Shown here: positions 58,967-64,000 of the stretch, in pieces | How positions within the stretch are numbered: the stretch's first letter is position 1 | How the letters are laid out: each line of letters opens with the position of its first letter | Assembly (NCBI GenBank): GCA_963835705.1 | Contig: CAWIGR010000013.1 | Location: 173,507-237,506, forward strand | Length of the DNA: 64,000 nt | Source of the DNA: JACVRW01 sp963835705 | Lineage (GTDB): Bacteria > Actinomycetota > Thermoleophilia > Solirubrobacterales > Thermoleophilaceae | Direction: 5' to 3' | Notes under the pieces: model-generated | The model's input: the letters and a program-made list of their open reading frames with translations, nothing else | Told to the model about the DNA's origin: nothing | Databases searched by the model: none | Position numbers and translations under genes: made by a program

Positions 58967-60205
58967 GTGCTCCAGCCGGTTTCAGTAGGCAACAAGAGCC
59001 TGGCCGACTACACCCATCTGGCCGGCAGGCCGCTCATCCACGAGATCCGCGAGCTCGCGGAGGACCTCCAGGGGCTGCGCGTGCTCCATCTCTCCGCGAC
59101 CGCGTTCGGCGGCGGCGTCTCGGAGATCCTCTACACGCTCATCCCGCTGATGAACGACGTGGGGATCGACGCCCACTGGCAGATCATGCTCGGCCGCGAG
59201 GAGTTCTACAACGCCACGAAGCGGCTGCACAACGCGCTGCAGGGCAACCCCGAGTCATTGACCGACGAGGAATGGCAGATCTACGAGCGCTACAACGCGC
59301 TGAACGCCACCGAGATCGACGGCGACTGGGACGTGATCATCGTCCACGACCCGCAGCCCGCGGCGATCCGCAAGCATGTGCCGGAGAAGGCGACGGTCTG
59401 GATCTGGCGCTGCCACATCGACCTCTCGACGCCCAATCCCGATGCGATCGACCACATCGTGCCGCTGGTCCGCGACTACGACGCGACCGTCTGGCACGTG
59501 CGGGAATACGTGCCGGGCGGCATGGACGGCGCCAGGGCCGGGGTGCACATCTGCCCGCCCGCGATCGACCCGCTGTCGCCGAAGAACATGGCGCTCTCGC
59601 CCGAGGATGCGGCCTTCGTCTGCGACCAGTTCGGCATCGACGTGGACCGGCCGCTCATGTGCCAGGTGTCGCGCTTCGACCCCTGGAAGGATCCCGTCGG
59701 CGTGATCGACGCCTACCGGCAGGTGATCGAGGACATGCCCGAGGTGCAGCTCGCGCTGGTGGGCTCGATGGCCACCGACGACCCGGAGGGCTGGGAGTTC
59801 TTCAACTCGACCATGGCCTACGCGGATGCAGACCCCGACATCCACATCCTCAACAACCTCAACAACGTCGGGGCGATCGAGGTCAACGCGTTCCAGTCCC
59901 AGGCGGACGTGGTGATCCAGAAGTCCACCCGCGAGGGCTTCGGGCTGACGGTGTCCGAGGCGCTCTGGAAGGGGCGGCCGTTCATCGGCGGCGACGTGGG
60001 CGGCATCCCGCTGCAGGTGCAGGACGGCGTGACGGGCTTCCTCGTCTCCTCGCCTGCCGAGTGCGCCGACCGCTCGCTCCGCGTGCTGCGGGAGCCGGAC
60101 CTCGGCAAGCGGCTCGGGCGGGCGGGCAAGGAGCACGTGCGCAAGCACTTCCTCACCCCGCGCCTCCTGCGGGACTGGCTGAACATCTTCCGGGAACGGC
60201 GATGA
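58967..60205 (+). CDS. treT: Trehalose synthase TreT-like GT4 glycosyltransferase
   Basis: A 412-residue GT-B enzyme: HLSATAFGGGVSEILYTLIP and HDPQPAAIRKHVPEKATVWIWRCHIDLS in the acceptor domain, and the donor domain with QVSRFDPWKDPVGVI, STREGFGLTVSEALW and GGIPLQVQDGVTG. TreT makes trehalose from NDP-glucose and glucose in one step. GTG start, coupled to otsA (ATGA). Confidence 0.88.
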   Translation: MLQPVSVGNKSLADYTHLAGRPLIHEIRELAEDLQGLRVLHLSATAFGGGVSEILYTLIPLMNDVGIDAHWQIMLGREEFYNATKRLHNALQGNPESLTDEEWQIYERYNALNATEIDGDWDVIIVHDPQPAAIRKHVPEKATVWIWRCHIDLSTPNPDAIDHIVPLVRDYDATVWHVREYVPGGMDGARAGVHICPPAIDPLSPKNMALSPEDAAFVCDQFGIDVDRPLMCQVSRFDPWKDPVGVIDAYRQVIEDMPEVQLALVGSMATDDPEGWEFFNSTMAYADADPDIHILNNLNNVGAIEVNAFQSQADVVIQKSTREGFGLTVSEALWKGRPFIGGDVGGIPLQVQDGVTGFLVSSPAECADRSLRVLREPDLGKRLGRAGKEHVRKHFLTPRLLRDWLNIFRERR

Positions 60206-61665
60206 GCTCGAACGCCGCGCTCGTCCTGGTGTCGAACCGCGGCCCCGCCACCTTCCAGGACGGCGAGCCGCGGCGCGGCGGCGGCGGGCTCGTGACGGCC
60301 CTGACCGGCCTGGTGCACCACCGCGACGCCGTCTGGGTCGCCTCCGCGCTGAGCGAGGGGGATGTCGAGGAAAGCCGGGCGCGGGGCGGCGGGTCCTTCG
60401 ACGTCGAGGTGGACGGGGCGACGTACCGGATCCGCTTCGTCGAGTCGGACCCGGACGCGTACGACCGCTTCTACAACGTCGTGGCCAACCCGATGCTGTG
60501 GTTCATCCAGCACTACCTGTGGGACCTCTCGAACGCGCCCGACATCCGGCGCCACGAGATCGACGCCTACGAGCAGGGCTACTGCAAGGTCAACGCCGAC
60601 CTGGCCGACGCGGTGCTCGAGGAGGTGGAGGACCAGGAGGAGGCGGTCGTGATGCTGCACGACTACCACCTCTACGTCGCTCCGAAGCTGATCCGCGCCA
60701 AGCGCCCCGACCTGTTCCTTCACCACTTCGTGCACATCCCGTGGACACAGCCCGACGCTTGGCGCGTGCTCCCTGCGGACATCCGCGAGGACCTCTACGA
60801 GGGCATCCTCGCCAACGACATCATCGCCTTCCACACCCGCTCCTACCGGCGCAACTTCCTGCACTGCTGCCGCGACCTGTTCGACCTCGAGGTGGACGAG
60901 GAGACCGGCGTGGTGCGCTTCGACGGCCGCGACGTGTGGGTGCGCTCATACCCGCTGCCGATCTCGGCCGAGAACTTCCACCGCAACGCCCAGCGGCCGG
61001 CGGTGCACCAGTACGAGCGCGAGATCCTGCGCCGCCGCCGCGAGCACCTGATCCTGCGCGTGGACCGGGCCGACCTGTCGAAGAACGTGCTGCGCGGATT
61101 CACCGCCTTCGACCTGTTCCTGGAGCAGCACCCGGAGTTCAAGGAGCAGGTCACGTTCATCGCCCACCTGATCCCGTCGCGCCAGGACGTCGCGGAGTAC
61201 CAGGAGTACCTCGAGCGGATCGAGGCGCTGGTGGCCGTCGTGAACCACCGCCACGGCACGACCGACTGGATGCCGATCGAGCTGCGCCTGCGCGAGAACC
61301 TCGAGGAGGCGATCGCCGCGTACAAGCACTACGACCTGCTGATGGTCAACGCGATGTTCGACGGGATGAACCTGATCGCCAAGGAGGGGCCGCTGGTGAA
61401 CGAGCGCAACGGGGTGTCGCTCCTGAGCGAGAACACCGGGGCGCACGAGGAGCTGGCGGACTTCGCGCTTTCGGTGAACCCCTTCGACGTGCACGAGCAG
61501 GCCAACGCGATATATCGCGCCCTCTCGATGTCGGCGGAGGAGCGCTCGTGGCGGGCCCAGGGCCTGAAGCGGATCGTGACCGCCCGCGACCCGGGGGACT
61601 GGGTGGACGACCAGCTGGCGGACATCGAGTCGAAGCGCCGCGGCGAGGCGCCGGTCAGCTCGTAG
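60202..61665 (+). CDS. otsA: Trehalose-6-phosphate synthase-like GT20 enzyme
   Basis: A 487-residue GT20 protein: LVLVSNRGPATF, VVMLHDYHLYVAPKLIR, HIPWTQPDAWRVLP, then VDRADLSKNVLRGFTAF, MVNAMFDGMNLIAKEGPLVNE and LLSENTGAHEEL. The usual VDRLDYTKG is changed to VDRADLSKN, so acceptor or donor choice may differ. No trehalose-6-phosphate phosphatase (otsB) is in the window. Confidence 0.88.
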   Translation: MSSNAALVLVSNRGPATFQDGEPRRGGGGLVTALTGLVHHRDAVWVASALSEGDVEESRARGGGSFDVEVDGATYRIRFVESDPDAYDRFYNVVANPMLWFIQHYLWDLSNAPDIRRHEIDAYEQGYCKVNADLADAVLEEVEDQEEAVVMLHDYHLYVAPKLIRAKRPDLFLHHFVHIPWTQPDAWRVLPADIREDLYEGILANDIIAFHTRSYRRNFLHCCRDLFDLEVDEETGVVRFDGRDVWVRSYPLPISAENFHRNAQRPAVHQYEREILRRRREHLILRVDRADLSKNVLRGFTAFDLFLEQHPEFKEQVTFIAHLIPSRQDVAEYQEYLERIEALVAVVNHRHGTTDWMPIELRLRENLEEAIAAYKHYDLLMVNAMFDGMNLIAKEGPLVNERNGVSLLSENTGAHEELADFALSVNPFDVHEQANAIYRALSMSAEERSWRAQGLKRIVTARDPGDWVDDQLADIESKRRGEAPVSS

Positions 61666-62248
61666 GCGGATGGGGGCGGACGCGCGGGCCCACGGGGTCG
61701 GCTGGACGGGCCGGGTCGGGGGTGAACTCGCCGGTGGGCGGGGCGGGCGGCTCGGCCGGGGGCTGCGGAGGAGGGGGCGGCTCTGGAGGCGGCTGCTGTG
61801 GAGGTGGCGGGGGTTGAGCCGGAGGGTCGGGAGGCCGGGCGGGAGCCAACGGACCCGGGTCGCTCTGCGGCTCCGGCGCCCGATGCGGCCGCTTCGGCCT
61901 CCGTCCCCGCCGCTCCGTCTTCCCTCCCCGCGCCGTCCTCCCTCCCGGCGGGGCCGCTCGCCGTCCCCGCCGTCCCATCCTTCGCGCCTGCCGCTGTGTC
62001 CTTCGCCCCCGCGGCCCAACCCTTCGGCTCCGGTCCCGCCGACGGCCGTCGTCCGGCGCTTCGCCTCTCGGCCCGCTCGGAGTGCGCCTAGCCGGACTCG
62101 TGCCCGGGCGGACCGCCGTAGCATCGGCCCCGCCAGTCTCTCCCGACGGTCCGCCGTCCTGTCCACTCCTCGCAAGCAGCACCACGGCGGCCACCAGCAG
62201 GGCCAGCGACCCCACGTTTCTCCAGCGCACCCGCCTGAGCCAGCTCAC
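61655..62248 (-). CDS. Single-helix, Arg- and Pro-rich protein of unknown function
   Basis: A 197-residue frame: RWRNVGSLALLVAAVVLLARSG is an N-terminal membrane helix, then a Gly/Arg-rich region and a Pro-rich end (PPPPPQQPPPEPPPPPQPP). It overlaps the otsA end by 11 bp. Low complexity means the middle frame could be wrong. It looks like an envelope-spanning linker protein. Confidence 0.5.
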   Translation of the reverse strand: MSWLRRVRWRNVGSLALLVAAVVLLARSGQDGGPSGETGGADATAVRPGTSPARRTPSGPRGEAPDDGRRRDRSRRVGPRGRRTQRQARRMGRRGRRAAPPGGRTARGGKTERRGRRPKRPHRAPEPQSDPGPLAPARPPDPPAQPPPPPQQPPPEPPPPPQPPAEPPAPPTGEFTPDPARPADPVGPRVRPHPPTS

Positions 62249-62320
62249 TTCGGGTCAAGCCGTCCGGAGCGTCCGTTCGCCCCGGCCCGCCGCGATTCCG
62301 CTGCTAACCTGCCCCGCTCG

Positions 62321-62719
62321 ATGTCGCGGCTGTACGACCTCATGCTCCTGATCGACCCCAACGCGCCCGAGGAGCGCCGCAATGCGGCGATCTCCGAGGC
62401 CGAGTCGCTGATCGGCTCCGGCGGCGAGCTCCTCGACTCCCACGACTGGGGCGCGCGCCGCATGGCCTACGAGATCGACCACCGCCCGGAGGCGGAGTAC
62501 CGGCTCTACCAGTTCAGGGGCGACAACGCCCTGCTCGAGCGGCTGAACCAGCGCCTCCGCATCCTCGACGCGGTCCTGCGGTTCCGCATCATCAAGCAGA
62601 AGCCGGGGATGCCGACCCCGCCCCCGCCTGACCACCAGTCGGCCCGCCGTCGCGAGGACCGCGAGCCGCAGGACACCCGCGTGGCCGCTCGCGCCGCGGC
62701 CGACGCTCCGCCTGTCTAG
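62321..62719 (+). CDS. rpsF: Ribosomal protein bS6
   Basis: A 132-residue S6: MSRLYDLMLLIDPNAPEER, LLDSHDWGARRMAYEIDHRPEAEYRLYQF and DAVLRFRIIKQKPG. The tail of about 30 residues is Pro/Arg-rich and longer than usual. In most genomes ssb follows at once; here ssb begins only 1.25 kb later. Confidence 0.96.
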   Translation: MSRLYDLMLLIDPNAPEERRNAAISEAESLIGSGGELLDSHDWGARRMAYEIDHRPEAEYRLYQFRGDNALLERLNQRLRILDAVLRFRIIKQKPGMPTPPPPDHQSARRREDREPQDTRVAARAAADAPPV

Positions 62720-62770
62720 TGACCTGAGGCGGAAGTTCGGCGTCAGCGCGAACTGACGACTCAGGTCACT
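62718..62770. terminator. Nested inverted repeat between rpsF and the YihY gene
   Basis: AGTGACCTGAG and CTCAGGTCACT form a perfect 11-bp outer stem, and AGTTCG/CGAACT a 6-bp inner one. The whole 53-bp element sits between the two convergent stop codons. It may act as a bidirectional terminator or RNA-processing site; no T-tract follows. Confidence 0.55.
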
Positions 62771-63592
62771 CTAGGCCTCCGAGTTCCTCCGGAGGCACGC
62801 GTCGGTCTGCACGCCGGCCAGGAACGCGATGCTCGACGCGTAGACGTAAAGCAGCAGGACGAAGAACGTGGCGAGGTTGCCGAACACCGAGCCGTAGTTC
62901 GCCACGTAGGTCACGTAGATCCCGAACAGGATCGACATGCCGATCCACGCGGCCATCACCAGGCCGGTGCCGACCGTGACCCAGGGCAGGGTCTGGCGGG
63001 TGGCCGAGCCGAAGTGCACCACGAGCGCGACGGCCGCGCCCAGCACCGCGCCCGCGAGCAGCCAACGCACGACGAAGGAGAGCACCGAGAGCAAACCGTG
63101 GACGTCCCCGGTCAGAAGCGGGACGAAGCGCACGATCGCCACCGCCGCCACCACCGCAACCCCCATCGCCAGGCCGAGCCCGACGGAGCGGGGGAACACT
63201 TCGAAGAAGCCACGCCGGCGGTGGAACCCGTAGACGCGGTCGAGCGCCGTCATCGTCACACGCGTGGCGGCTGAGACCTCCCACAGCACCAGCGCAAAGC
63301 CAGCCGTGACCCACCAGACCTGCTTCTGCGTGAGGATGCGCCTGGCCGTGTCGTCCAGCAGGCGGTACGCGGCATCCGACAGGGATCCCCTGACCTCCGG
63401 CGCCACCTCGTCGCGCCAGACCTCCTCGAGCTGGAGGAAGCCGAGCAGGGCGAGGATGAAGAGGAGGAACGGGACCAGCGCGAGCACGATCAGGAACGAG
63501 ATCGAGGCGGCGAAGTTGATCAGCCCGTTGCGCCGAAACGCGTCGACAATTTCCGGTGCGAGGCTCCGCGCCGCGCCCGTCACGCCTCCCAT
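62771..63592 (-). CDS. YihY/BrkB-family membrane protein
   Basis: A 273-residue protein with six helices: NGLINFAASISFLIVLALVP, then TMTALDRVYGFHRRRGFFEV, the helix pair WVTVGTGLVMAAWIGMSILF and the family end YVANYGSVFGNLATFFVLLL, YVYASSIAFLAGVQTDA. The family is of unknown function (RNase BN misnomer). The start at 63592 is preferred; the frame is open 77 codons further but with no homology. It interrupts the rpsF-ssb pair on the opposite strand. Confidence 0.88.
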   Translation of the reverse strand: MGGVTGAARSLAPEIVDAFRRNGLINFAASISFLIVLALVPFLLFILALLGFLQLEEVWRDEVAPEVRGSLSDAAYRLLDDTARRILTQKQVWWVTAGFALVLWEVSAATRVTMTALDRVYGFHRRRGFFEVFPRSVGLGLAMGVAVVAAVAIVRFVPLLTGDVHGLLSVLSFVVRWLLAGAVLGAAVALVVHFGSATRQTLPWVTVGTGLVMAAWIGMSILFGIYVTYVANYGSVFGNLATFFVLLLYVYASSIAFLAGVQTDACLRRNSEA

Positions 63593-63652
63593 CCGACCCG
63601 GGTACCCCGGCACCGGCCGGTTACCCCCGCGCGTATCGGGAACCCGGCGTCC

Positions 63653-63853
63653 ATGGAGCACGACCAGACCGAACGCGTGACCGAAGAGACCGGCGTCGGC
63701 GACCCGCTCGCCGAGCGCGAGGCCGAGCAGCCGGCCAAGCCGGCCGGCGACATCGAGCCCGAGGACGCGACACCCGAGGAGGGCCTGGAGCGCCCCGAGA
63801 CCGAGGCGCCGGACCCCGATCACGTCGTCGAGGAGAAGCAGAAGGACGACTGA
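63653..63853 (+). CDS. Small acidic hypothetical protein
   Basis: A 66-residue highly charged frame: MEHDQTERVTEETGVGDPLA, then Glu/Pro/Asp-rich to the end KQKDD. No fold is expected. Strong acidity and a following hairpin suggest it is expressed, but I recognise no family. Confidence 0.5.
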   Translation: MEHDQTERVTEETGVGDPLAEREAEQPAKPAGDIEPEDATPEEGLERPETEAPDPDHVVEEKQKDD

Positions 63854-63858
63854 CGTAA

Positions 63859-63885
63859 CGGCTTCGCCAAAGAAGCCGCACTTTT
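63859..63885 (+). terminator. Rho-independent terminator before ssb
   Basis: CGGCTTC-GCCAAA-GAAGCCG, a perfect 7-bp stem, followed by CACTTTT. It would end the transcript of the small acidic gene, so ssb must have its own promoter in the next 90 bp. Confidence 0.65.
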
Positions 63886-63973
63886 CAGCAACTTCTCGTC
63901 AGGGCCCGCCCGGAGCGGCCGACCCCCTTCGTACACTCGATCGACTCGTCATCGAAGGGAGTCGGAGGGCCTC

Positions 63974-64000
63974 ATGGCCGCAACGAACATCAATAGGGTC
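63974..64000 (+). CDS. ssb: Single-stranded DNA-binding protein, first nine codons only
   Basis: The frame reads MAATNINRV, the usual opening of actinobacterial SSB proteins, with GGAGGG just upstream as ribosome binding site. Its place after rpsF agrees with the usual rpsF-ssb order. The window ends after nine codons. Confidence 0.65.

Noticed and set aside
61798..62091. Plus-strand Ala/Pro/Ser-rich frame opposite the Pro-rich protein
   Set aside because: The opposite strand has a proper N-terminal membrane helix and a longer frame; the plus frame is low-complexity with no start signal.

Overview
The window comes from a high-GC bacterial chromosome with dense, short-spaced genes, many GTG starts and frequent ATGA/GTGA stop-start overlaps. 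Gene content fits an actinobacterium, most likely of the class Thermoleophilia (Solirubrobacterales/Gaiellales-like). The pointers are an FtsH with an unusual exported domain, a joined cytochrome-c-maturation/heme operon, a c-di-AMP riboswitch before a cell-wall hydrolase, and R2-like oxidase and DUF1385 genes. The placement rests on gene content only. Most genes are housekeeping. Several carry single-base frameshifts, so the assembly may be of draft quality.

Layout. 0-9 kb: a MerR-type regulator (cut by the window edge), a PAS/zinc-ribbon protein, fumC, an M23 peptidase, a coupled pair of a TPP-dependent decarboxylase/acetolactate-synthase-like enzyme and a succinate-semialdehyde-type dehydrogenase (both frameshifted), and a SpoIID protein. 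8.4-16.4 kb (minus strand): an R2-like oxidase fused to an SCP2-like domain, DUF1385, nicotinate phosphoribosyltransferase, ftsH, methylmalonyl-CoA epimerase, a small protein, PAP2, ychF and a DJ-1/PfpI protein. 16.3-22.7 kb: a TetR regulator with an alpha/beta hydrolase, rarA, an aldehyde dehydrogenase, precorrin-2 dehydrogenase and moaC/moaB. 23.1-30.3 kb: a coupled train ccmA-ccmB-ccmC-ccmD-hemA-hemC-cobA/hemD-SAM hydrolase-birA. 30.4-36.9 kb: a helicase, thioredoxin lipoprotein, GNAT, galT, an unknown protein and thiI, ending at tRNA-Arg(CCU).

Accessory region, 36.9-39.9 kb: a 1.9-kb segment is bounded by the tRNA-Arg 3' half and a 45-nt near-perfect copy of it. It holds a truncated TIR gene, an antitoxin/PIN-like toxin pair and relics of small genes. 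A dihydrofolate-reductase-like gene and a decayed livM permease follow.

39.9-64 kb returns to core genes: an AlkZ-like protein, nudC, pyrE, a c-di-AMP riboswitch with an M23 hydrolase carrying a long Pro/Ala repeat, L,D-transpeptidase, CPBP protease, HAD, PIG-V mannosyltransferase, MscS, penicillin-binding protein 1, thiL, a degenerate M28 membrane protein, a response regulator/kinase/HtrA/ATPase module, two trehalose-forming enzymes, rpsF and the first codons of ssb. rpsF and ssb are separated by a YihY gene and a small acidic ORF.

The most unusual signal is a short palindromic repeat found three times (about 5.3, 17.7 and 18.45 kb). Two copies sit in the same reading frame inside unrelated proteins, and their perfect 9-bp stems differ by a compensated base pair.
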